Below are positions 5,860-12,502 of a stretch of DNA of 12,532 bases, piece by piece. The stretch covers positions 1-12,532 of the forward strand of contig CAMQJB010000057.1 of assembly GCA_947002045.1 (NCBI GenBank), read 5' to 3'. The translations under genes and the position numbers were made by a program. Numbering within the stretch: the stretch's first letter is position 1; every line of letters begins with the position of its first letter. The notes beneath the pieces are model-generated. The model saw only the letters and a list, made by a program, of their open reading frames with translations, had not been told where the DNA came from and did not search any database. Origin of the DNA: an uncultured Collinsella sp. GTDB taxonomy: Bacteria > Actinomycetota > Coriobacteriia > Coriobacteriales > Coriobacteriaceae.

Positions 5860-6798
5860 ATGACCCTCCAGCAGCTTCGTTTTCTGATTGCCGTGGCAGA
5901 GTCCGGCTCAATCAACGCTGCAGCTCAGCGCCTCTATACCGCTCAGTCCAACATCTCAAACGCCGTCAAAAGCCTCGAGCAGGAGCTCCATCTGGAAATC
6001 TTTACGCGCTCCAGCCGCGGCGTCACGCTCACCAACGACGGTACCGAGCTTTTGGGCTATGCGCGCCAGGTCGTAGAGCAGGCAGATATGCTCGAGGCCC
6101 GCTACGAGGACGGCGGCACACCTCAGGCCCGCCTTGCCGTCTCGGCCCAGCACTACGCGTTTTCGGTCGAGGCCTTTGTCAACGTCGTCGAGCTCTGCCG
6201 CGACAGTAAGTTCGAGTTCATCATGCGCGAGACCACCACCTCGCAGATCATCGATGACGTCCGCGCATTTCGCAGCGATATCGGCATTCTGTATCTGGAT
6301 GACTTTAACGCCCGGGTTCTGCAGAAGGCCTTCGCCGATGCCCGCGCAAGCTTCCATCCCCTCTTCGACGCGACGGTCCACGTCTTCGTTAGCGAGCGCC
6401 ACCCGCTCGCACGCCGCCCGCAGCTGTCCCTTGCCGACCTTACACCCTATACGCGCTACAGCTTTGAGCAGGGAACCTCGAACTCCTTCTATTACGCCGA
6501 GGAACCTTTTAGCTATATCCCTTGCGACCGCAACATACGAATCTCGGACCGCGGAACACTTACTAACTTACTTATCACGTCGAACGGTTACACCCTGTCG
6601 ACCGGTGTCCTTTCCAATGAAATGCAGTGGGGTATGGCATCGATCCCGTTAGCAGACGCCCCAACGATGCACGTAGGATATATCATGCACGACGAGCGCA
6701 AGCCCTCTCCTCTCTTGCGGCAATACCTCGACGAGCTCAACCGCATCATCCATGCCGACCAGCTGTCGGAAGACGGGGTAGAAATCGTAGATTGCTAG
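5860..6798 (+). CDS. LysR-family transcriptional regulator
   Basis: 312 residues, a standard length. Residues 1-60 form the N-terminal winged helix-turn-helix (LQQLRFLIAV, then AAQRLYTAQSNISNAVKSLE, then a TLTNDG wing), with a linker helix near 62-80. The rest is a periplasmic-binding-protein-like effector domain from about residue 90. GAGAGGA lies 9 nt before the ATG. It is divergent from metY, the common arrangement for LysR regulators and their targets, and it resembles CysB/CysL-type sulfur regulators in context only. The predicted target is therefore metY and the effector might be O-acetylserine, O-acetylhomoserine or another sulfur metabolite; this is inference. A short GC hairpin (GCCCG-CGG-CGGGC, 6798-6810) follows the stop but lacks a T tract. 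Confidence 0.92.
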   Translation: MTLQQLRFLIAVAESGSINAAAQRLYTAQSNISNAVKSLEQELHLEIFTRSSRGVTLTNDGTELLGYARQVVEQADMLEARYEDGGTPQARLAVSAQHYAFSVEAFVNVVELCRDSKFEFIMRETTTSQIIDDVRAFRSDIGILYLDDFNARVLQKAFADARASFHPLFDATVHVFVSERHPLARRPQLSLADLTPYTRYSFEQGTSNSFYYAEEPFSYIPCDRNIRISDRGTLTNLLITSNGYTLSTGVLSNEMQWGMASIPLADAPTMHVGYIMHDERKPSPLLRQYLDELNRIIHADQLSEDGVEIVDC

Positions 6799-6817
6799 CC
6801 CGCGGCGGGCATGGCGC

Positions 6818-6823
6818 TACAAT
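6818..6823 (+). promoter_or_regulatory. Candidate -10 box of rnhA
   Basis: TACAAT lies 39 nt before the rnhA start and matches the -10 consensus at 5/6 positions. No clear -35 is present at 16-18 nt spacing. Confidence 0.35.
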
Positions 6824-6861
6824 GGTCACTCACACGAAACGTACCCAACGAAAGGAAGCCC

Positions 6862-7347
6862 GTGAAGGTCACCATCTATACCGACGGCTCGGCCCGATCA
6901 AATCCGGGACGCGGCGGCTACGGCGCCGTGCTCAAGTACACCAACCCCGCCGGCAAGACCTTCACCTCCGAGCTTTCGCGTGGCTACGCCAAGACCACTA
7001 ACAACCGCATGGAGCTCATGGCGGTCATCGTGGCGCTCGAGGCACTTAACCGCCCCTGCGAGGTCGAGGTCCATTCCGATTCGCAATACGTCGTCAACGC
7101 CTTCAACAAGCACTGGATCGACGGCTGGAAAAAGCGCGGGTGGAAAACTGCCAACAAGCAGCCCGTCAAGAACCGCGACCTGTGGGAGCGTCTGCTTGCC
7201 GCAAAGAGCAAGCATAAGGTGGAGTTCATCTGGGTTAAGGGGCATGCCGGCCACGAGCTCAATGAGCGCTGCGACGAGCTCGCCACCACCGCGGCCGACG
7301 GAGCCAACCTCGATATCGACGCCGGCTTTAACGAGAGCGACCTGTAA
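6862..7347 (+). CDS. rnhA: Ribonuclease HI
   Basis: 161-residue cytoplasmic endonuclease that cuts the RNA strand of RNA-DNA hybrids, acting in primer removal and R-loop clearance. The four metal-binding acidic residues are visible: D8 in YTDGS, E51 in RMELMA, D73 in HSDSQY, and D138 in NERCDELA. The catalytic-loop histidine H128 is in VKGHAGHELNE. The basic protrusion (WKKRGWKTANK, residues 89-99), typical of E. coli-type RNase HI, is present. The GTG start at 6862 is chosen because AAAGGA lies 5 nt upstream and the first strand (KVTIYTDGS) begins right there; an upstream ATG at 6811 adds a non-family extension. A short Asp-rich tail ends the protein. Confidence 0.96.
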   Translation: MKVTIYTDGSARSNPGRGGYGAVLKYTNPAGKTFTSELSRGYAKTTNNRMELMAVIVALEALNRPCEVEVHSDSQYVVNAFNKHWIDGWKKRGWKTANKQPVKNRDLWERLLAAKSKHKVEFIWVKGHAGHELNERCDELATTAADGANLDIDAGFNESDL

Positions 7348-7367
7348 TAGCGTTTTCGCACGCTATT
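7346..7367 (+). terminator. Hairpin after rnhA
   Basis: AATAGCGT (7346-7353) pairs perfectly with ACGCTATT (7360-7367) across a 6-nt loop, overlapping the rnhA stop codon. Only a short TT run follows, so termination may be weak. Confidence 0.5.
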
Positions 7368-7382
7368 TCCTGCCCCCTCGCG

Positions 7383-7388
7383 CTACAC
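7383..7388 (+). promoter_or_regulatory. Candidate -10 box of the oxidoreductase-acylphosphatase operon
   Basis: TACACT lies 34 nt before the ATG at 7423, in the same GCTACA context as the box before rnhA. No clear -35 is seen. Confidence 0.3.
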
Positions 7389-7422
7389 TCATCCTGTAAA
7401 CCGAACGGCACGAGGGGGACAC

Positions 7423-8529
7423 ATGCTGCGTATAGCGACCATCGGCACATCCATGATTACCGACGACTTTATCCAGGTCGTCAACGCCAACGACCAGACT
7501 ACATTCGTAGGCACGCTCTCGCGCGATGCAGATCGCGGCGCCGCCTTTACCGCCGAACACAGCGGCGAACGCAACTTCACCGCGCTTGACGAGCTTGCGT
7601 CCGCCGACGACGTCGACGCCGTCTATATCGGCAGCCCCAATGCGCTCCACTACGAGCAGGCGCTCGCCTGCATCGCCGGCGGCAAGCACGTTATCGTCGA
7701 GAAGCCCTTCTGCGCCACCGAGGCGCAGGCACTCGAGGTCTTTCGCGCTGCCGAGGCAGCAGGCGTCGTGGCTCTCGAGGCCATGCGCCCGCTCCATGAC
7801 CCCGCTTTCCACGTCGTTGAGGACGCTCTGGGCGAAATTGCGCCCATTCGCCGCGCCTCGCTGCGCTTTGGCAAGTATTCCTCACGCTACAACGAAATCC
7901 TCGCTGGACGCGCCACCAATATCTTCGACTGCCACATGGCCTCGGGTTCCCTCATGGACATCGGCGTCTATACCGTCGAGCCCATGGTCGAGATCTTCGG
8001 CATGCCCTCCGGTCTCACCAGCATGGCCACGCTGCTCGACCCCTCAACGCAAGAGCTCACCCATGGCCCCATCGACGGTTGCGGTTCCATTCTCGCCAGC
8101 TATGGCGGTGGCCGTATCTCCGTCGAGCTCGCGCACTCCAAAATTACGAATGACCTGCTGCCCTCGCAGATCGAAGGCGAGCGTGGCACTATCCAGATCG
8201 ACCATCTGTCCACGCCCCGCAACGTCCGCATCGACTATCGCGGCGACGTCGTACGCGGCTCGGCGACCGAGGCGCCGCGCGAACAGGACGACAACGGCCG
8301 CGCGCTCGACCTTCCCAAGTCAAGCAACACCATGGAATACGAACTCGCAGACTTTATCACCGCCATCGGAGGCATCGATAACGTTAAGGAAGAGATCTGG
8401 GAGACCCCGGCGGGACGCCATGATCTCGGCCACTACCGCGATGTCACGCTCGTCTCGCTGCGCATCATGGATGCCGTGCGTCAGCAGGCCGGCATTACCT
8501 TCCCCGCCGATTCAGTCAAGCAGGCATAG
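7423..8529 (+). CDS. Gfo/Idh/MocA family oxidoreductase
   Basis: 368-residue predicted cytoplasmic NAD(P)-dependent dehydrogenase, a normal length for the family. The N-terminal Rossmann fold runs from IATIGTS, with GSPNALHYEQA (70-80) and the family hallmark EKP (93-95) carrying the catalytic lysine. The C-terminal alpha/beta domain contains MDIGVY (178-183), at the position of the conserved D-x-G-x-H/Y active-site segment. The substrate, probably a sugar or cyclitol derivative, cannot be predicted. A purine-rich GAGGGGGA sits just before the ATG. The stop is only 2 nt from the acylphosphatase start, so the two are co-transcribed and probably translationally coupled. Confidence 0.93.
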   Translation: MLRIATIGTSMITDDFIQVVNANDQTTFVGTLSRDADRGAAFTAEHSGERNFTALDELASADDVDAVYIGSPNALHYEQALACIAGGKHVIVEKPFCATEAQALEVFRAAEAAGVVALEAMRPLHDPAFHVVEDALGEIAPIRRASLRFGKYSSRYNEILAGRATNIFDCHMASGSLMDIGVYTVEPMVEIFGMPSGLTSMATLLDPSTQELTHGPIDGCGSILASYGGGRISVELAHSKITNDLLPSQIEGERGTIQIDHLSTPRNVRIDYRGDVVRGSATEAPREQDDNGRALDLPKSSNTMEYELADFITAIGGIDNVKEEIWETPAGRHDLGHYRDVTLVSLRIMDAVRQQAGITFPADSVKQA

Positions 8530-8531
8530 CG

Positions 8532-8942
8532 ATGGGCCTCTTCGATACGTTCTTCTCCAGCGTCACCGGCGGCAGTCGAGAGCCTCAAAAACCATCAAAC
8601 GTCGAGTTCGAGCTGCGCCGCAGGCTTACCGTACTCGCAAGCGACGAGGCCACTCAAGACACTCCCCTGCGCTATTTCCTGCGCTGGGCGGGGCAAGTCC
8701 AAGGCGTTGGTTTTCGCTTTACCAACACCAACCTCGCGCAGGCACGCGCACTCACCGGCTGGGTGCGTAACATGGAAGACGGCTCAGTCGAGATGGAGAT
8801 ACAGGGAGCTCCGGCAAACATCCTATCTCATCTCGAGGCGCTTCATGCCTCCTACGAGCGCATGGGAACGCGTTTTCGCCTCGTAGACGCCCAGGTCCGA
8901 GCCCCACTTACCAATGAAGACGGCTTCAGTCCTCATTATTAG
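8532..8942 (+). CDS. acyP: Acylphosphatase with N-terminal extension
   Basis: 136 residues. The acylphosphatase domain covers about 47-130: the signature GQVQGVGFRF carries the catalytic R62 and LTGWVRNMEDGSVE carries the catalytic N80. In the family the reaction is hydrolysis of acyl phosphates. Typical acylphosphatases have about 90 residues, so the first 45 are extra; they begin MGLFDTFFSS and contain a charged ELRRRL stretch, with no recognised domain. An internal start nearer the domain would remove the extension, but I see no better ribosome-binding site, and the ATG at 8532 is placed for coupling to the upstream gene. Confidence 0.9.
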   Translation: MGLFDTFFSSVTGGSREPQKPSNVEFELRRRLTVLASDEATQDTPLRYFLRWAGQVQGVGFRFTNTNLAQARALTGWVRNMEDGSVEMEIQGAPANILSHLEALHASYERMGTRFRLVDAQVRAPLTNEDGFSPHY

Positions 8943-8955
8943 TATTGTGTGCTAA
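8939..8955. promoter_or_regulatory. Possible operator upstream of the PerR-like gene
   Basis: TTAG (8939-8942) and CTAA (8952-8955) bound a 17-nt imperfect dyad overlapping the acylphosphatase stop. It lies 48 nt before the Fur-family start, in AT-rich sequence where an autoregulatory box would be expected. It does not match the PerR box consensus closely. Confidence 0.2.
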
Positions 8956-9003
8956 ATAAGGTATCATTTACCTACGACCGTTAATAGAAAAGAGGCGAGG
9001 CGC

Positions 9004-9384
9004 ATGGCGGTGCAAAGAAGGAATACCAGGCAGCGAAAGCTGGTTCTTGACGCCGTGCGCCAAAGCTATAACCATCCCACCGCTGACGAAATCTACAACG
9101 TCGTGCGCGCGCAGGATGACAAAATCAGCCGCGGTACGGTCTACCGCAACCTCAATCTCTTGGCCGACGCCGGCGAGATCCTCTCAATCAAGACGCCGGG
9201 CGGCAGCCGCTTCGATCGCACGATCGAGCCGCATGCGCATATCATCTGCACCTCGTGCAGCCGCGTCATCGATGTGCCGCTCCCCTTCGACGCCCAGCTC
9301 GACGCAAAGGCGTCCGAGCAAATCGGCTGGAACGTCACGTCGCACTACACCATCTTCGAGGGCCTCTGCCCCAACTGTAGGTAG
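9004..9384 (+). CDS. Fur-family transcriptional repressor, PerR-like
   Basis: 126-residue metal-dependent DNA-binding protein: winged helix (about 1-70, with SRGTVYRNLNLL as recognition helix) followed by a dimerisation domain. Residues aligning with B. subtilis PerR are all present with matching spacing: regulatory-site ligands H24, D71, H77, H79 and D90 (PerR H37, D85, H91, H93, D104) and structural zinc cysteines C82/C85 and C122/C125. An aspartate rather than glutamate at D90 favours a PerR-type peroxide sensor over Fur or Zur. It would repress oxidative-stress genes and release them when its regulatory histidines are oxidised; its targets are not in the window. The N-terminus is shorter than in PerR. 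GAGGCGAGG lies just before the ATG. It converges on the HAD gene with a 14-nt gap and no clear terminator. Confidence 0.92.
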   Translation: MAVQRRNTRQRKLVLDAVRQSYNHPTADEIYNVVRAQDDKISRGTVYRNLNLLADAGEILSIKTPGGSRFDRTIEPHAHIICTSCSRVIDVPLPFDAQLDAKASEQIGWNVTSHYTIFEGLCPNCR

Positions 9385-9398
9385 ATTTTGGGACATGC

Positions 9399-10196
9399 CT
9401 ACTCAGCAAGTAGACGACGCAGCTCTTCTTCGACCGTGCGCACGTAGCGGACACGGTCATTGACACCGCGCATGCTGGGATTGCAGCTCTCCATCAGATA
9501 GGGATGGCCCACCACGTTAAGCATGTCGCGATCGTTTTCGTTATCGCCAAACGCCATCATCTCATCGGGCGAAATACCCAGGGCACGACCGTAATCGGCA
9601 AGCGCGGAGCCCTTGCCCGAACCGAAACCGATAAAGTCCGTCCATTCGGTTCCCGACGTCATCACGTCAACACGGTCGCTAAAGAGGCGCTCGAAATACT
9701 CCAGGGCCGCCAGCTGATCCACCTCGGGCGTCTGGAAGGCAATCTTAATGACGTCCTCGTCGATGTCCTCGGGGCGGTCGACCACCGCCACATCGCAGTG
9801 GACCTCATAGCGCAAATGATCGACGAACGCATCGTTGCCGCTCATGGTGTAGAGGCGCCCCTCACACGAAAGGGTTACGTCGGCATGGGGATAGGCGACC
9901 ACGGCATTCGCGATATCCATAGCAAGGCTACGCTCCATGGAACGCTTGACAACGGCATGCCCCTCGCTCATCACCAGGGCTCCGTTTTCGCATACATAGG
10001 CGAGCTCATCGGCCACCGGGGCAAACAGATAGCGCAAGCTCGCATATTGACGGCCGCTCGCCGGCATAAACACAATACCGCGACGATGCAGCTCATTAAT
10101 GAGCTCAAAGGCCGCGGGACGCGGCTCGCGCTCCCCCGGATGCAGCAACGTGCCATCCAAATCGCAGGCGATCAGCTTGATTCCCTCAAGACCCAT
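9399..10196 (-). CDS. Cof-type HAD-superfamily phosphatase
   Basis: 265-residue cytoplasmic hydrolase of the Cof/YidA-like class, with a C2-type cap expected between residues 80 and 190. The four HAD motifs are visible: motif I DLDGT with nucleophile D12 and acid/base D14, motif II S47 in ASGRQ, motif III K195 in GSGKGSAL, and motif IV GDNENDRDM with D218 and D222. Family members dephosphorylate sugar phosphates or flavin/pyridoxal phosphates; the substrate is unknown. The start at ATG 10196 has GGGGGA upstream and fits the family N-terminus; reading to 10271 would translate through a strong hairpin. It is the last gene of the slyD cluster, 83 nt after the UreE-like gene. Confidence 0.92.
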   Translation of the reverse strand: MGLEGIKLIACDLDGTLLHPGEREPRPAAFELINELHRRGIVFMPASGRQYASLRYLFAPVADELAYVCENGALVMSEGHAVVKRSMERSLAMDIANAVVAYPHADVTLSCEGRLYTMSGNDAFVDHLRYEVHCDVAVVDRPEDIDEDVIKIAFQTPEVDQLAALEYFERLFSDRVDVMTSGTEWTDFIGFGSGKGSALADYGRALGISPDEMMAFGDNENDRDMLNVVGHPYLMESCNPSMRGVNDRVRYVRTVEEELRRLLAE

Positions 10197-10224
10197 ATGC
10201 TTCCCCCAAAGCCTCTCATCAACA

Positions 10225-10267
10225 GCAAGACGGACTTTGAATGGCAATCCCTCAAAGCCCGTCTTGC
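10225..10267. repeat. 15-bp hairpin between the UreE-like and HAD genes
   Basis: GCAAGACGGACTTTG (10225-10239) and CAAAGCCCGTCTTGC (10253-10267) are complementary over 15 positions with one mismatch (a G-U pair in the minus-strand RNA) and a 13-nt loop. There is no T-run on either side. It ends 28 nt upstream of the HAD start in the shared leader, so it may be an RNA-processing, stabilising or attenuation element rather than a full terminator. Confidence 0.75.
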
Positions 10268-10279
10268 GCATACGCGCGC

Positions 10280-10858
10280 TTAGCCGCGCGTCTTTTTTAC
10301 GATCGTAAAGTCTGAAGCCATGCTCACAACAACATCCGCCGCGCTCGATGCAAAGCGTCGACTGGCATCGAGCTCGCGTGCGACCACCGAGAGCCGAACG
10401 CCCCCAATGCCCCGGAGCATACGACCCAAAACCGGTTGCACCGGCGTATACATGCGCACGGTATGCTCGTCCGAGTCACCCCGGAAGAGCGGCGCATGCA
10501 TGTTGCCGATCTCCCAGCACGCATGTGCGAGCACAATCGGATCCATGCGGTCGACTTCGACCAAATAGACCTCGGCGCTGCGCAGGCGTACGACAACCGC
10601 TACGGGCACCGTGCCCGTGCGGTCGACAGCGAGCACGTCACCGTCGGCAAGACGCTCGCCATCAGTGGCATCCAGCCGGGCATTCACCGTGCGCCCCAGC
10701 TCCGTCACGCCCACAAACAGGCGCGCATCAGCCTGGTCCCAATCGAGTAGCAGCTCGTCAACCTCAAAGACGCCACCCAGCTCCCGACGAAGCAGGAGTT
10801 CATAGGACGGGTCGTTGAGATTTCCCAAGCGCTCCGTAGCTACCAGGTCCACGGACAT
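10280..10858 (-). CDS. UreE-like metallochaperone-fold protein
   Basis: 192 residues. The middle and C-terminal parts resemble urease accessory protein UreE: L-x-D-G-D-V-L-A (70-77) at the end of the N-terminal domain, then D-P-x-x-L-A-x-A-C-W-x-x-G-N-x-H-x-P-L (106-124), very close to the matching segment of Klebsiella UreE. H121 aligns with the conserved nickel-binding, dimer-interface H96. The additional UreE metal histidines (H110, H112) are not kept, and there is no His-rich tail. The protein is longer at its C-terminus, without low-complexity sequence. UreE delivers nickel to urease; here a general nickel-handling role is inferred, since no urease genes are visible. The start at ATG 10858 uses GAGGA inside the end of slyD, with a 3-nt intergenic gap, so the two are translationally coupled. 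Confidence 0.8.
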   Translation of the reverse strand: MSVDLVATERLGNLNDPSYELLLRRELGGVFEVDELLLDWDQADARLFVGVTELGRTVNARLDATDGERLADGDVLAVDRTGTVPVAVVVRLRSAEVYLVEVDRMDPIVLAHACWEIGNMHAPLFRGDSDEHTVRMYTPVQPVLGRMLRGIGGVRLSVVARELDASRRFASSAADVVVSMASDFTIVKKTRG

Positions 10859-10861
10859 CAA

Positions 10862-11290
10862 CTAGTCCTCGACCTCAACGAGCTCGATATCAAAGTTGAG
10901 ATCCTTGCCGGCAAGCTCGTGGTTGGCATCGAGCGTCACGGCCTCGGACGTCACATCGATGACGACAGCGGGGACAGGCATGCCGCTCGGCGTGGACAGG
11001 AAGAGCTTCATGCCCTTCTCGATCTGCTCGATGTTGGGAACCTGCTCGGCCGGGAAGGTCAGGACCATCTCGGGGTTGTGCTCGCCGTAGGCATCGGCAG
11101 CAGGAATGTGCACGGACTTCTTCTCGCCCACCTGCATATCGATAACGGCGGCGTCGAAGCCCTTGATCATCTGACCGGCACCGCAGGTGAACTCCAGCGG
11201 CTCACCGCGATCGTAGGAGCTATCGAACTGCGTGCCGTCATCGAGCGTGCCACGATAATGGGTCTTGACCTTCTTGCCCTGGTTGGACAT
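10862..11290 (-). CDS. slyD: SlyD-type FKBP peptidyl-prolyl cis-trans isomerase
   Basis: 142 residues. An FKBP domain with GTLDDGTQFDSS (14-25) and GQMIKGFDAAV (39-49) is split by the insert-in-flap chaperone domain (about 70-120), and the end DANHELAGKDLNFDIELVEV (121-140) is the SlyD signature. It is predicted to catalyse prolyl isomerisation and act as a cytosolic folding helper. E. coli SlyD also binds nickel through a His/Cys-rich tail and feeds NiFe hydrogenase maturation. That tail is absent here: the protein stops right after the FKBP core, leaving C36 and a few histidines. GGAGG lies 5 nt before ATG 11290. It is the first gene of a three-gene minus-strand cluster, and the downstream UreE-like gene may supply the missing metal-binding function (inference). 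Confidence 0.93.
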   Translation of the reverse strand: MSNQGKKVKTHYRGTLDDGTQFDSSYDRGEPLEFTCGAGQMIKGFDAAVIDMQVGEKKSVHIPAADAYGEHNPEMVLTFPAEQVPNIEQIEKGMKLFLSTPSGMPVPAVVIDVTSEAVTLDANHELAGKDLNFDIELVEVED

Positions 11291-11410
11291 GGTAACCTCC
11301 GTGATAAGGGCGGCGCACAACGCGGGCCGCCGTGAACATATGGCGCTAACTATACCCTAGTCATACAATTCATTGACAGTTTGCAAAGAAACGCTGCAAC
11401 CGGAGGAACC

Positions 11411-12424
11411 ATGGCATATCCCGTATTTGACCTACACTGCGACACCGCCGACCGTATCGGCTGGGCCACACTCGATCTTGACCTGCGCTTTACCGCCGGC
11501 ACCGACGGTTATTTCCCCGGCGACGAAACGCATCCGCAGGATTTCGACCTTATCGAGGGCAACGCCTGCGCCATCTCGCTCGCAAAGATCGGCAACACGC
11601 CGTGGGCGCAGTGCTTCGCTACGTTTGTCCCCGACGAGATTCCCACCGCCCACGCCGCGCGCTTCCAGGCGCAGATCATGGCGCATATGAGCGGCCAGGC
11701 AATGCTCAACCACGACCGCATGGTCAACGTGCGCAGCGCCGCTGATATTCGCCCTGCGCTCAAAGACGGCAAGGTCGCCTGCATCCACACCATCGAAAAC
11801 GCCACGTTCTTTGCCGAGGACCCCGCGCTGATCGAGGTGCTCAAGAGCTTGGGCGTGCTTATGTCGTCACTCAGCTGGAACGCGCAGGGACCGCTCGCGA
11901 GCGGACACGATACCCACGCCGGCCTCACCGCCGCCGGCATCGAGGCGCTTGCGCAGATGGAGCACGCCGGCATGGTACTCGACGTCTCCCACCTCAACGA
12001 TGAGTGCTTTGACGAGGTTGTCGCCCACGCCACGCGTCCCTTCGTCGCCAGCCACTCCAACTCCCGCACCGTCTGCAGCGTCAAGCGCAACCTCACCGAC
12101 GACCAGTTCCGCACCATTCGCGACATGGGCGGTATCGTCGGCCTCAACTACTGCAGCGAGTTCCTATCCAACGACGCAACCGACAAGACCGCCGCAGACG
12201 TCACCTTCGACCAGCTGGCGGCACATATCGAGCACTGGCTCGACCTGGGCGGCGAGGACGTCATCGCGCTCGGCGGCGACTGGGACGGTGCCACGGTGCC
12301 CGCTTTCCTCTCCGATGCCAGCATGATGCCCGAATTCCAGAACATGCTTTCCAAGCATTTTGGCAAGACCGTGATGCAGAAGCTCTGCAGCGACAACGCG
12401 CTTGCCTTCTTTGAGCGTTATTAA
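11411..12424 (+). CDS. Membrane dipeptidase-family (M19) zinc peptidase
   Basis: 337 residues, typical for peptidase family M19 (renal dipeptidase-like). The dinuclear zinc ligands are visible: H9 and D11 in DLHCD, bridging E129 in HTIENA, H194 in LDVSHL and H215 in VASHSNSR (21 residues apart, as in the human enzyme). D290 in GGDWDG is the catalytic aspartate, with W where many members have F. No signal peptide or lipobox is seen, so it is predicted cytoplasmic, like other bacterial dipeptidases of the family. It would hydrolyse dipeptides, possibly including D-amino-acid or dehydro forms. ATG 11411 is chosen because GGAGGA lies 3-4 nt upstream and the barrel starts at once; the 10-residue upstream extension to 11381 has no support. 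It is divergent from slyD across 120 bp. Confidence 0.94.
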   Translation: MAYPVFDLHCDTADRIGWATLDLDLRFTAGTDGYFPGDETHPQDFDLIEGNACAISLAKIGNTPWAQCFATFVPDEIPTAHAARFQAQIMAHMSGQAMLNHDRMVNVRSAADIRPALKDGKVACIHTIENATFFAEDPALIEVLKSLGVLMSSLSWNAQGPLASGHDTHAGLTAAGIEALAQMEHAGMVLDVSHLNDECFDEVVAHATRPFVASHSNSRTVCSVKRNLTDDQFRTIRDMGGIVGLNYCSEFLSNDATDKTAADVTFDQLAAHIEHWLDLGGEDVIALGGDWDGATVPAFLSDASMMPEFQNMLSKHFGKTVMQKLCSDNALAFFERY

Positions 12425-12441
12425 TTTCACATCCCTTGAGC

Positions 12442-12478
12442 GGGGCGGGGGGGCGCACGGGGGACATTCCGGGCCGGG
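12442..12478 (+). other. G-quadruplex-type tract
   Basis: Five G-runs lie in order: G4 (12442-12445), G7 (12447-12453), G5 (12459-12463), G3 (12471-12473) and G3 (12476-12478), with loops of 1, 5, 7 and 2 nt. This satisfies the usual G3+N1-7 rule. It sits between the dipeptidase stop and the following hairpin. Confidence 0.6.
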
Positions 12479-12502
12479 CCCCAAAAGTAGGGCCCCATTT
12501 TT
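12476..12502 (+). terminator. Probable terminator after the dipeptidase
   Basis: GGGCCC (12476-12481) and GGGCCC (12490-12495) pair across an 8-nt loop and are followed by a T5 tract at 12498-12502. The stem is only 6 bp but all G-C. It lies about 50 nt after the stop. Confidence 0.6.

Noticed and set aside
9385..9398. A bidirectional terminator between the converging PerR-like and HAD genes.
   Set aside because: The gap is only 14 nt. A weak GTAGG/CCTAC pairing spans it but extends into both genes and has no T tract.
11364..11378. TACAAT and TTGACA upstream of the dipeptidase as its promoter.
   Set aside because: The TTGACA (11373-11378) lies downstream of the TACAAT (11364-11369), the wrong order for one promoter, and neither has a partner at 16-18 nt on the plus strand.
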